Assembly (NCBI GenBank): GCA_030762935.1
Contig: CM060888.1
Span: 119,361,468 to 119,425,467, forward strand
Length of the DNA: 64,000 bases
Source of the DNA: Hymenopus coronatus
Lineage: Eukaryota; Arthropoda; Insecta; Mantodea; Hymenopodidae
Reading direction: 5' to 3'
A program made the translations under genes and the position numbers. Under the pieces are notes generated by a model. The model saw only the letters and a program-made list of their open reading frames with translations. It did no database searches and was not told the DNA's origin. Position 1 is the first letter of the stretch; the number at the start of each line of letters is the position of its first letter. Shown here piece by piece: positions 11,332 to 21,029 of the stretch.

Positions 11332-12234
11332 AAATGTCTACTTACACCGCAATTAAAATGTTTTAGCAGGCACATCCAATAATCCTAAAATCAACATTTT
11401 TACTAAAAAAGTCACTAACAGATTTAACTCTGAGTTTAACAACACTAATAATAATAATAATAATAATAATTATTATTATTATTATTATTATAATTAAAGG
11501 ATTCTAAAAATGGTAAGTGAAATATTAAAACTAGAAAAAAAACAACCTAAAATGTTTTTAATCTAAACATAATAGTATTTTAAATTAGATATAGTATGAG
11601 AAATGAGACTTTAACCTATGAAAAGTTTGGAGACAAGCTTTAGAGTTATTATTTGAAAAGATAAAGAAGAGAGTTTGACATACCCGCCAAATTTTATTCC
11701 ACACGTAGCACAATAAACAGCGTACTCAGTTGGAAAATGGGAGGAAATGAGAAATTAAATTTCATACGCCAGTTGTAATTCTGCAAGGAGGAAAAGAGAA
11801 AAAATGAACTACGTAGTTTACTGCTGCGTAGTTTTTATCAAACCCGAAGAATAGAAAAACAACCAAAATTGGAAAATTGGTATTCCAGGAATGGACGAAG
11901 GAATTTACCGCATTACGAAGCACTAAGAAGTATGCTGAACGTTGAAGAACAAATTATTAACGATAATAGAATGCACTTAAACAAGTTCTAATAATGAGGA
12001 GTTTCTCTTCTCACTGAGCATAATTATTGGCCAAAATTTAAAAAAGAATCGACCACAGAGCTACATAAAAGTGTTCTGATACGGAAATAAAAACACGTTC
12101 TGACATGAAATAATAACATTAGCAGTGATATATCACATAGAGATCTTATATTTATCAAGTGTTTAATACTGTCAAGACAAAAACTATATAAGATCATGTA
12201 TAGTACTATCACTTTACAGCTCGTATAGCCTATA
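11332..12234. other. intergenic, nothing assigned apart from AAT repeat
   Basis: Unassigned AT-rich DNA between family A copy 6 and the mariner element. Short frames only. Confidence 0.5.
11446..11491. repeat. (TAA)n followed by (TTA)n
   Basis: A run of TAA units turns directly into a run of TTA units, so the tract is an inverted repeat that could form a hairpin. Confidence 0.9.
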
Positions 12235-12347
12235 CAGGGTGAAAATTATTTAAACCGACAAACTCTGGGAGGTTGTAGGGGACACCAAAACACATATTTT
12301 TCCTTAATGTCATTTTTTCCTTTGAAGATTATTTAAACCGGTAGAGG
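12235..12347 (+). repeat. left terminal inverted repeat of the mariner element
   Basis: Pairs with 13611-13722 across its length. It contains GGTTGTAGGGGACACCAAAA, CCTTAATGTCATTTTTTCC and ATTATTTAAACCGGTAGAGG, all mirrored at the right end. Confidence 0.9.
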
Positions 12348-12443
12348 GCGAATTACGCCCTTCAGTTGTCATGAATGCAATTGCTGTTGATGGTAGGAAT
12401 TGTTTTATCCACCAGTGTAGTGTGCATACTGTACAGTATCTGT

Positions 12444-13482
12444 ATGGAGCGATACACCTGGAGTGAGTACACTGATATGGTTGGTGCGTACTACGTAGCG
12501 CACCACAATGGACGAGCTGCACAGCGGCTTTATCAACAACAATATCCTAATCGCTGTACCCCGCATCATACGTCGTTTGCTGCTGTGTACCAACGTCTGC
12601 GCGAGACCGGGTTATTTAGCAGAGGACCTGGACAGGGACGCCGTCGCACAGTAAGAACGCTGCAATTTGAGGAGCATGTGGAGCGAGATCCTTCTATCAG
12701 CACTCGTACAATTGCGCGTAACATGGGGACGAATCAGACGAATGTAAGAAACGTCCTTCATGAGCAATACTTACGTCCATTTCACCTAAAGCGTGTCCCC
12801 AACCTGGAACCAGTTGATTATGCACCCAGAGCACAGTTTTCGCAGTGGTACCTGGAACAGTGTCAAATGCATCCTACATTTCCATCCTCTGTGTTGTTTA
12901 CAGATGAAGCAACGTTTGCGCGTGATGGGAGTATTCAACCTGCACAATTCGCATGTTTGGGGTGAGGATAACCCAAATGCCACAGTTACTCGCGCACATC
13001 AAGTGCGGTTCGTCGTTAATGTGTGGGCCGGTGTGGTTGGGGACTGTTTAATTGGGCCATATCTCCAACCTAGGCCATTAAATGGCAGGCACTATCACAA
13101 TTTTCTCGCCAGAATTGCTCCCTATAAGACAACGCATGTGTTTCCAACATGACGGGGCGCCGGCACATTTCAGTCGTCCTGTGCGTCGATTCTTGAACCG
13201 ACAGCAGAAAAGTGGATTGGCAGAGGTGGTCCTGCACCATGGCCTGCTCGATCCCCAGATATGACCCCTATGGATTTTTTTTTTGTGTGGGGAGAGATGC
13301 GCAACCTAGTTTACAGAACTCCTGTTGAATCCGAAGAGGATCTGGTTGCCCGGATAGTAGCAGCAGCAGCAGGAGCAATTAACGACGCTCCTGGAGTTTT
13401 TGCCCGTGTTAGACAGAACATGATCCGTCGGTGTCAGCTTTGTTTAAATGTCAATGGAGGCATTTTTGAACCTCTACTGTAA
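12444..13482 (+). pseudogene. DUF4817-type Tc1/mariner transposase, frameshifted
   Basis: The likely start is the ATG at 12444 (MERYTWSEYTDMV), where the family's N-terminal domain begins. The open frame extends 23 codons further upstream but that part has no similarity. Domains in order: an N-terminal DUF4817/HTH region (EYTDMV, YPNRCTPHHTSFAAVYQRLRE); a second HTH (STRTIARNMGTNQTNVRNVL); and a DDE/D catalytic core. The catalytic Asp positions are LFTDEATF (codon at 12903), QHDGAPAHF (13151) and SPDMTPMDFF (13258), with about 35 residues between the last two. The C-terminus, ESEEDLVARIVAAAAG..RRCQLCLNVNGGIFEPLL, is intact. Breaks: a 1-bp insertion in the G run at 12927-12929, a shift near 13112 and a shift near 13208. 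A T run at 13269-13280 adds a residue in MDFFFVWG. All three catalytic residues survive. Confidence 0.88.
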
Positions 13483-13510
13483 TTTAAGTAATTGCGTTGT
13501 GTTCATGTGT

Positions 13511-13586
13511 TGTCTCTTGGTAATAAATAATGCAAAGGTGTTTGTTGGTGTCTCTTGGTAATAAAAAATGCAAAAGTGTTTGTTGG
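13511..13586. repeat. two 38-bp tandem units in the mariner 3' region
   Basis: TGTCTCTTGGTAATAAATAA...GTTTGTTGG occurs at 13511-13548 and again at 13549-13586 with two changes. It lies between the transposase stop and the right inverted repeat. Each unit contains AATAAA or a near match, so a polyadenylation signal may have been duplicated. Confidence 0.9.
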
Positions 13587-13610
13587 TTTTTTTGATGTCA
13601 GAGAATACTT

Positions 13611-13722
13611 CCTCTACCGGCTTAAATAATCCTCATAGAAAAAAATGACATTAAGGAAAAATATTTTTTTTGGTGTCCCCTACAACCTTCCAGAGTTTGT
13701 CAGTTTAAATAATTTTCACCCT
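13611..13722 (-). repeat. right terminal inverted repeat of the mariner element
   Basis: Inverted partner of 12235-12347, with one base missing at the extreme end and scattered substitutions (for example CTTAAATAATCC versus GATTATTTAAAC). Confidence 0.9.
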
Positions 13723-13780
13723 TATACACACATATTACTGTTTGATGTTTTGAAGTCATATTTAAATTTATTACTTACCT

Positions 13781-14627
13781 TATCTGTACATAGAGTATAG
13801 AGAAGGAATTGCATTCCACCCAAAATTCGATACTGATATTTCACCGAAAATACACGTTTTAGGATCCCTGTAACCAAAATAAGCATTTTGGAAAAAGGTC
13901 TGTTTGTGTCCGTGTGTCTGTGAACACGATAACTCAAAAACGAAAAGTCAATAAAATACCAAACTGGTATATAAGTTCAGCATCGTCCAGGGATGCGACA
14001 CAAAGATTTTGAGGAAAAAAACTCCACCCCAAACTACTCTTTACATGGAAAAAATTTCAAAATGTGTTTCTCATAATAGCTCCAATGATTTGTATTAAAT
14101 ACCATTTATTAAAGATATTTATATGGAAAATGAAATATATATCTTGAATTTTCTAGGGATAGTCTCTAAGGCCTCTTTATTCTGAATTTGCTGAATTTAG
14201 CGTAACCGGTAAACCGTAAGAGATAGACGGAAACTTACAAAAAGCTACAAAAAATGTAGATCACGTTAAAACACACACTTAATGTCATATAGGTTCTTTT
14301 TCGTGGAATTCACCATTTCTGAGATATTCCTTTTTATTTGTTTCAGATTTAAAATACTTGAACTTTTCTCACATGGAAAGTTGTAAACTGCTGCCCCTGC
14401 ATGGAAACGGATTTCAACCACATGGCAACAAGCTTTTAAGAGATTTTACTAACGTTTTAACCTTTATATTCCCTTGTTTTCCTTCTACTTAGGAGGAGGC
14501 AAGTAATTAAGACAATTTCTGCTAATGTTTATCCCGATTATCATAAATTAGATAGAAGAATATGTTTTTTAACAATAATTTGTTACAGCGATGCAAAGTC
14601 ATGCAAATGGAACATATCAGATTTTTT
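13781..14627 (+). repeat. family A copy 7, near full length
   Basis: It lies about 60 bp downstream of the mariner right end. All landmarks are in order from a shortened hairpin (TGTACATAGAGTATAGAGAAG) to ATGCAAATGGAACATATCAG. The GT site is short and interrupted. Confidence 0.85.
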
Positions 14628-14738
14628 GTTTGTTTGGTTGTTTGTAATCTATTACACAGTAACATGATTTTCAACAGCAGATCTTTATAGGTCTATTAAA
14701 ATTTACTAGAAAATACCTTTACTTTTAGTATTAGAATT

Positions 14739-15152
14739 ATGCACTTCTTAGTTCATGTTACCAATTTCCTCACTCAGTCCCAATCGTTATTTATAACACA
14801 AAGCTCTGATTTGTTTAGTTTTCACGTCCCTTCACGTGTTTCCTTGCTCGTGGCGGGTAATGAATATGTGCGGAGTCTCTTCATTCAGCTTCAGTCACTG
14901 GAGCGTCGAACACAGGATTCTTTTTCTCTCTTCCGGATGCTCTTAAGCTGTAGAGCACAGACTGCTATCACAGTAGTAGCACTCATATACGTACGTCAGC
15001 ACCACGTAGACAAATCGTCAGGTTCTCGCTGTTCTGCAAACGCGCATCTCGTACTTAAAAGACAGTACAGTTTAAATGGAGCGCACAATTGCTATTGGGC
15101 CGCACCTGCGATTGGTTTACCAGTTCAATGCCATCTTGGAATGATACATTAA
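14739..15152 (+). other. 137-codon open frame, unassigned
   Basis: It lies in locally GC-richer DNA just upstream of family E copy 1. The predicted product has no domain, signal peptide or motif that I recognise. No start-context or splice evidence separates it from chance. It could belong to the internal region or flank of a retroelement adjacent to family E. I do not call it a gene. Confidence 0.15.
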
Positions 15153-15239
15153 TAAGTAGTGACACATCTGCATTACTGCTAAAAGGATATTGTAATATAT
15201 TTATTTTTCAGCTGTTCTTTATCTGTCCTCTTTGTATCG

Positions 15240-16031
15240 TGCGCGGTAGCCATAGGAGGTCCGGGTTTGTATTCCGCATACAGGTTTTGGATATTAAGGA
15301 ATGATGTGGGGATGTGGGTGCCCTAGCTCAGGATTTTGTTGGCATGGAATCTTTCTCAGGTGTGTTAAGACACAAGAGATTTTCTTCGAGCTCCAGATTA
15401 TTTTTGAACTCGTTTGTTCATCTAGTTCGGCCTTTTCTGCCGTCGAACACACACGCATTCCTCCTAGTTTTCCCCTTTTCAACTACGTTTTGCGCGACCG
15501 CACCTATTATTCCTTATTACTTTTGACCGTCTGTTGGTGCATCACATAAACACTTTCTATCTTGGCCGTATGTAGCCCGTTCATTTCTACCGCGGACTCA
15601 CTGTCATATCTTACCTCTACACATCTTCTAAGGCTTGTGATTTCGTCCGTGTTAAATTAACACTATTTCCGTCGCGGCCCTATGTAGCCCGATCGACTGC
15701 ACCTCGGACTCAAATATCATTTACTTCCGCGAAAGTGCCATGTCTAGTGCCACAGTGTCGCTCGAGCAGTAAGAGAATTGTTTCTGTCCTCCTTGCTAAT
15801 ATCCACCCTCGGGCAGTGTAACCTCACCCCTTCAGTTCAATGTCCTTCCCTTAACGGTACTAACCTACCTGGGTTGATTGTCAGCTCGTGACAACTCTCT
15901 GTCCTCAGCTACTTAGACGAGTTTTACAATATTTCTTCTCTGGCCATTTCCAATGTACATTTGTGTTGACTATAAATTATACCTTCCTTTTAGATAACTT
16001 TTATCCCCGTTACACTACATGTACTGTCTCA
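15240..16031 (+). mobile_element. family E copy 1, possible solo LTR
   Basis: A 792-bp unit starting TGCGCGGTAGCC and ending ACATGTACTGTCTCA, matched along its length by 56803-57605. The flanking 4-mers are ATCG and ATTG, a target duplication differing by one C-to-T change. TG...CA ends plus 4-bp duplications fit a solo long terminal repeat, although no internal gag/pol was found. The interior has two imperfect repeats of about 80 bp sharing GTATGTAGCCCG/CTATGTAGCCCG and CGGACTCA. A GGAGGTCCGGGTTTG motif near the left end looks like a Pol III B box, so an unusually long SINE is the alternative. Confidence 0.6.
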
Positions 16032-16220
16032 ATTGTTTGTACTCCGTTAGATGATTTCACAGACTTAAAAAATATATTATAGAACAAATATAGAGATAGG
16101 AAACGATAAAATCTTTAAGTTTGTAAGGTATCGTCACAAATAGCATTCAACATGGATGGAATGTTTTCAAACAGCAATCAAATGAACGATGCACCCCACC
16201 CCGCTTTGCTTTATTCCACC
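16032..16220. other. unassigned
   Basis: Short AT-rich join between family E and the tRNA-like repeat. Nothing recognised. Confidence 0.4.
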
Positions 16221-16224
16221 ACAT

Positions 16225-16375
16225 TGCGTTTAGGGTGCGTTTGTTACCGCACTCTTACCGAAGCGGATGGCTCGGGCGGATTTGCCTGTGGTTATTGTCG
16301 CGGGTTCGATCCCCGTGGTCGGCCTAACTACCTAAGAGTTTTTTTCCGGGGGTTTACCGAGGTGCCAGGAGAATG
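16225..16375 (+). repeat. tRNA-like SINE remnant
   Basis: A box-A-like GCGGATGGCTCGGGCGG and a good B box CGGGTTCGATCCCCG lie about 35 bp apart. A non-tRNA body with TTTTTCCGGGGGTTTACCGA follows. The body resembles the CCAGGGAAAACC-type segment (inverted) at 42430-42575. No clean cloverleaf. Confidence 0.5.
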
Positions 16376-16410
16376 ATGTTGAGGTGACAGCTAACATGAG
16401 AATATTATGA

Positions 16411-16640
16411 ATAATGTATTGGTCAGGGATGTCCAATACCTTGGTCTTCCCATTCTCCTGACTTTAACCCTTTAGATTTTTAGCTTTGGGGGACATTTAA
16501 AGACCACAGTGTATGTAATGAAAGAATAAAGAATGAGAATGTGTGTTCAATGCCTGTGATATCAAAGAATGCACGATACCATTAGACAAAGGATGGAAGG
16601 CTGCACTGCACTGGATGGCGACCATGTTGAGCACTATTGG
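16411..16640 (+). pseudogene. Tc1/mariner transposase C-terminal relic
   Basis: Shifting frames give GQGCPIPWSSHSPDFNPLDF, then a stop where Leu is expected, then LWG and a diverged block. MHDTIRQRMEGC and LDGDHVEHYW follow. These match the GRGGP.PWP.RSPDLTPLDFFLWG block around the third catalytic Asp and the RRC..C....G.HFEHLL tail of IS630-Tc1-mariner transposases. Everything upstream of that block is absent. It is a different, older subfamily from the copy at 12.2 kb, judging by the tail (DGDHVEH rather than NGGIFEP). Confidence 0.75.
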
Positions 16641-17030
16641 CGCATTATTTTCTTCATCATCCTGAAAGACAGGACGACGGTGTTCAGCCCGTTGCGGCTG
16701 GGTGGTGATTTGCGCATTGGAAAAGGTAACCTAGTTATTGTCGGGAACACCCGTTTGGGATCCACCTTCCGGTTTCAGGGCTCTCTCCAAGGACTCGCAG
16801 GGAGGCTCGGGGGCTCGTGAGCAGGGCCTAGGGCGGCGACGGAAGCGTTCCAAATGTAACGCATAGGGACTCCATCCATGTGTGTTCCCGTCGTCATCCA
16901 GATCTAGTCGCTCTTCGGGTCCCTCCTATCATTCCTCCCTGGGGTGACACAAGAGACAAAGGTGCACCTACATCCGTGCTCAGCCCCAGAGACCTGGGGT
17001 CCCAGTCCATCTAATACCACCCTTTTTATT
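16641..17030. other. unidentified GC-rich block
   Basis: High G+C with CCGTTGCGGCTGGG, GGCGGCGACGGAAG and CCCAGAGACCTGGGGTCCC. No domain in any frame and no match to a structural RNA that I recognise. Probably part of another repeat, or non-coding sequence of the adjacent mariner relic. Confidence 0.35.
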
Positions 17031-17620
17031 TTTGGCGTACATATGAGGCCTATTTTATCCCACACACTACTTTTTCTACTGCTAGCCTTAGCTGTTTCTT
17101 TTATTGCCTAACATTCAGTTTACTTGAATAATACAACGCATTCATTATTATTATGTGTTTCTTCTTAGTTTATCAACATTTCGTCTCTTCCTAGTTCCGC
17201 CTTCCATAACTATAAATATATTACACCAAATAAATAATACTTGACAGTGCCCCACATGCTGTAAACATTTGTTTACACACTCGTGCTATCTTTGCCACTG
17301 CACGCTGTCTCTCGCCTCACGCCTCTGAGGTAATAGATGACTTTTGTTTGTCATGGAAATGAATGCAAAAAGTTACAGGATTCCAACTTGTTTGCGAAAC
17401 TTCCTCCAACCTTTTCAACTCTCGCTTGGTACCCGTTGTAACCCAATAACATAAAGCTTTTGCGTTGCTTGACATTTATACTGCACAGGTACATAATGTT
17501 ACGAAAACTTTATTTTAAAAAAAAGCATAAATCCCATTCTATAAAGCTAGAACATTCAAACTAGAAAAGGTATGAGCACTCTACTATACTCGAAGAATAA
17601 CTTTAGCTTATTAGTTTAAT
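17031..17620. other. intergenic, nothing assigned
   Basis: Ordinary AT-rich DNA without frames, tRNA boxes or family A landmarks. Confidence 0.5.
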
Positions 17621-17626
17621 TGGTAT

Positions 17627-17690
17627 AATTGTTTTTCACATAAGCCTATCCAACTCCTGTCCTACCAACGGCTTATGTGAAAAAACAATT
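17627..17690. repeat. 20-bp inverted repeat with 23-bp loop
   Basis: AATTGTTTTTCACATAAGCC (17627-17646) faces GGCTTATGTGAAAAAACAATT minus one A (17670-17690). The right arm and the loop motif TATCCAACTCCTG match the 3' end of SINE S2 at 60236-60270, so this is a truncated S2 tail that found or created an inverted partner. Confidence 0.8.
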
Positions 17691-17788
17691 AAACAAATAC
17701 CCATTAACCATAATAGTTGACTATGCTATGAATCCTGGAGCTTAAAGTACTTACAGCATTGTAAGTCGCCATTGGGTAGACATCTCAA

Positions 17789-17975
17789 AATAATTTGAGA
17801 TCACCTTGTGGTTTACCGGGAAACATGCGAATCAGTTGAGAAATTCAATGTTATGCCGGCATGTTGCCATGGTAGCTCAGTGGAGAAGCAACCGGCTAGA
17901 GACTGGGAGAACCGTGGTTCAAATCCCGGCTATGGCATTGCATTTTTCAGTCTGACTCTACCTATCTATTTAGTT
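17789..17975 (+). repeat. SINE family S2, copy 1 (tRNA-derived)
   Basis: The core at 17869-17940 has a 7-bp acceptor-like stem (GCCATGG with CTATGGC), box A TAGCTCAGTGG and box B GGTTCAAATCC. The D and T arms each need a bulge. The anticodon loop would read AGA (Ser), but the long variable arm of tRNA-Ser is missing. The flanks AATAATTTGAGATCACCTTG and CATTTTTCAGTCTGACTCTA recur inverted at 60236-60424, which shows a dispersed SINE and not a working tRNA. Confidence 0.75.
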
Positions 17976-19390
17976 TATTAGTTACTGCATGATAAGCATA
18001 GCGACAACAAATATTGAACTTTTACTGAAAAACATAATTTCTTTAAAATAATGGGACCACAGAAATCTAAATAACTCTAAACACAGTCTGGTAGATGCAA
18101 TTTTCTACTTAGGCTAATGTGATCAAAGCTGAAAATTGTAACCGGGTATTTACAACATATATTAGCAACTTGACGGAAGTATGAGAGCAGAATTGGACGA
18201 AAATAATGGCAACATGGATGCCTTAGAGACAGATGTCCCATTTACCTCTATACTGTCTTTGAAGGTTGAAAAAGCTTTAGCTGCAGAACTTTCCAGAAAG
18301 TCCAGAAATTCTGCTTCTATCTGGTGCTTCTGGAATTTATGTCGGACCGTTGCTGGAGAACACAGCACTGCGGCACAATAAATAGTGCTGTCAATGTATA
18401 CCATTTTTTGTAAATAATTTTCCATTCCTATTTAGATCGTCAAGATTTGTTTTCATTTATTTTGACACAAGTAAAATTCTGTTTACATTGGTATATTAGT
18501 ACGCCCCCCAACTCAACGCAATATTGACAAATATAAGTTACACCAGAGATGTCCAAATTTAAGAGCAGAGAGGAAGGCACATAATACATTCCACTCCATG
18601 TGAAGCATTGGGACATGAGTGAAACGTAAATGTTTGTAAACTCAAGGTCTTCCTCATCTGTATCTAGTGTTGTGGTTTTTTTCACTTTATTTTGGACGAG
18701 TCAGTCAGTATCTGCTGCTAAGGATGATGTACACCCGTCGCCTAAAAAAAGAGTCATGTCTGGAACGCCAAATTGCTGTAAGTCCCTCACGCGCACACCG
18801 CCTCGTATACACCTTCCGCGATACAGTTGTGTAGCGGCAGCAAACAAGTTGTTACAAGTTTCAAATGTTAATATTACTAACCCGTATAATTAATAATCAT
18901 AATCAAAAACACGACTTAAGCTTCTTCAACAACAAACTATAAATATAACGACACAAAACATGAATCAGTTTGGATTATAAAACTTGCCACTTCCCATGTG
19001 TGTTCACCGTAGCACTGTAACCAAACGTAGCCTATACATCTGGTGAGGGTCGCATGTTTTAAACATTTCTTTTCCTTCCGTTAATGATCTTGAATCAACA
19101 CATATGGACTATTTATTTTAGACATACATACTTCATACACGACATTCGGTACAGTTAATAATACGATAGTTGTTATGATGCTTCTTTGAGTATTTATTCA
19201 ATCATCACTATGCTACACACTAAGTCATGCGGTGTGCAGAAATACTTAAGGTATTTTAACAAAACCAATGTTTTTTAAGATTTTTTTTTAAATTAGCATG
19301 CCTCTCACAAAGCGGTCAAATACACCCTTCAGTAACCGATCTTTATTGATATTCTCATACGAGGTGGCATTTTATTCCACATTATGGTCG
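17976..19390. other. intergenic, unassigned short frames
   Basis: Frames of 81-88 codons occur on both strands (18162-18425 and 18440-18685 minus; 18630-18893 plus) without a recognisable domain, repeat boundary or splice pattern. The minus frame at 18162 has a cysteine- and serine-containing sequence of unknown origin. I cannot support a gene. Confidence 0.4.
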
Positions 19391-19394
19391 TGTA

Positions 19395-19660
19395 TCTGTA
19401 TCGTGTTGGAGTTGGATATCAAGGGACGGTCTAGGTGTGCTGTGGTAGCTTGACGATGCAATGAACGGTGTGCAATACATTGTAATATTACAAAATATGT
19501 TGATTCCCTATTTGGGAATGTGTTCTCTATTGAGAATGAGTGGGCGCAAATTCGAGGAGCTTGTAGCTTCTCGTCCACATTACTGCAGGCATTTATTTTC
19601 TCTATGCCCCGAAGTTTGAGCGCAGTTATACGGGCTGAGAGTTCATACACCAGATATTAA
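19395..19660 (+). pseudogene. Tc1-like transposase relic with deleted core
   Basis: In one frame DDAMNGVQYIVILQNMLIPYL resembles the Tc1-family stretch 'G..T..RY...VL.P.V.P' that follows the GGISL.GRT block. The first part of that block is seen as GISRDGLGVLW. Then LLQAFIFSMPRSLSAVIRAE and YTRY match the C-terminal 'SMPRR..AVI...GGHT.Y' ending. The segment between, which should contain the D.NA..H and SPDLNPIE catalytic blocks, is missing or scrambled. Lower certainty because the matches are short. Confidence 0.5.
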
Positions 19661-20524
19661 TTGTGTTTATGTTTTGTGTTTCAATTTTAGAGGATAACAG
19701 TTTATTCAAACTTTTTTTTTTAATTGTTTAATAGGAATGTTAGCAGAATTATGTTTTTGTGTGCATAGATAGGGTCATAACTTCAAATGCCAAAGTTATA
19801 TTATTGCAATATTATGTTCTACACGTCCAGTTATAAAATTAACACACATAAAAATGGGCAAGCAGCATGAGATTTGATCCAGGAAACTTATAAGCGGAAC
19901 CAAGGCTTTCCACCTCTTAACCTCTCACCCACCTAACGTTGTTCCGAGAGATGTTTTCAGTACTCAGAGGTTAACAATTGCGTTGTCATCACTGACCACT
20001 GTATGCGTTGTGAACAAAGCTTTTACGAAGATACCAGAAGCTCTACGATCGGCACATGGAATCTAGGGTTTACTCATTTTTATTTTTGGCGACGGTGTAT
20101 AGAGCCTTAATATGTAGATGAACCAATTGATCGTAGCGTAGTTGAAGCTATTGAAGTTGGTTTTCAATAGTTTTAGAGAAATTTTACTTGCATGTGTATG
20201 TGAACCAAACATTGTCATTATATGTTATGCAATTAATGGTAATTTGGAAAATCAGTCCTTAGAAAATGGTTTAAATAACTTCCAATTTCGTCCTTGTTTT
20301 CTTAACATTTTATGTTCGTCGATTTTATAGAGCAAGTAATTCCATTTCAGTTCGTATGGAGCCCCAAAACGTGATATGGACATGATACTTCCCGCGTTTT
20401 GAAGCTAACATTCTGTTTATGTTTGCTTAAAAATAGCACATTCCTACCATATACTATATGATAGTATGTGTGAGTCACCGACATCTGTCTCATACGAGAA
20501 GATCCTTTTATAAACATGTGGAAG

Positions 20525-20555
<31 letters not shown>

Positions 20556-20825
20556 GAATAGTGTGCTCTTAGGCCACTGTTTGGAGTTACCAATCAAGGG
20601 TCTTTCTTTGTTATCGAACAATAACTGCCTCTAAGCGGAAGTAGCTTTTTACCCACTGCTCAGCATGAATTACTTTCGCGGAGAGAGAAAAGTGTACTAA
20701 AGTATGTTATTTTCTCAGGGTTAATTTTATATATTCTTAATCATATATTGTTATATTTTCCTATTTTAAATTGTATTTCCATTCTATTTTATGTCCTATT
20801 ACTGAGGCAAGCTTTTGATTACAAA
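19661..20825. other. intergenic, nothing assigned
   Basis: No recognisable coding sequence. Contains the GA microsatellite listed separately. Confidence 0.5.
20525..20552. repeat. (GA)n microsatellite
   Basis: About 14 GA units. Confidence 0.95.
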
Positions 20826-20829
20826 GGAC

Positions 20830-21025
20830 CACGTTCTCCGATTAACCTTTTCTTTCTCAATTTTCCTTATGTTTCTGTTGTTTTCCTATTTGTTTGTTTT
20901 TTACTTACAAATATAATACACATTTACAAACACACAAACACGTGGTGGGACTTGAATCCGCAATCCCCTGAGCTACGAGGCAACAAAACTAGGCACTTGC
21001 GAGTACGGCCATGAGGACTGCCCTT
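20830..21025 (-). repeat. SINE family S3, copy 1 (tRNA-derived)
   Basis: On the minus strand a tRNA-like head has box B GGATTCAAGTCCCACC, followed by GTTTGTGTGTTTGTAAATG and an A-rich body with AACAAACAAATAGGAAAAC. The same head and body order occurs on the plus strand at 47060-47330. Confidence 0.75.
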
Positions 21026-21029
21026 TAAG

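Larger units (their letters stand above)
12235..13722 (+). mobile_element. Tc1/mariner-superfamily DNA transposon, complete ends
   Basis: An element of 1,488 bp flanked by TA (12233-12234 and 13723-13724). Its ends are inverted repeats of about 113 bp with roughly nine in ten bases matching. They begin CAGGGTGAAAATTATTTAAA on the left; the right end reads AGGGTGAAAATTATTTAAAC inward and lacks the outermost C. The interior carries one transposase gene (12444-13482) broken by frameshifts. TA target duplication plus a DDD-type transposase places it in the IS630-Tc1-mariner superfamily. The close match of the inverted repeats suggests fairly recent insertion, although the copy cannot make its own transposase. 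Confidence 0.9.

Noticed and set aside
12310..12983. Minus-strand frames over the mariner element
   Set aside because: They are shadows of the transposase reading frame on the plus strand.
14739..15152. 137-codon frame as a protein-coding gene
   Set aside because: No domain, no conserved motif, no splice or promoter evidence. Length alone is not enough in a GC-richer patch.
17869..17940. Functional tRNA gene
   Set aside because: The D and T arms need bulges, a Ser-type anticodon lacks the long variable arm, and the flanking sequence is repeated with it at 60236-60424.
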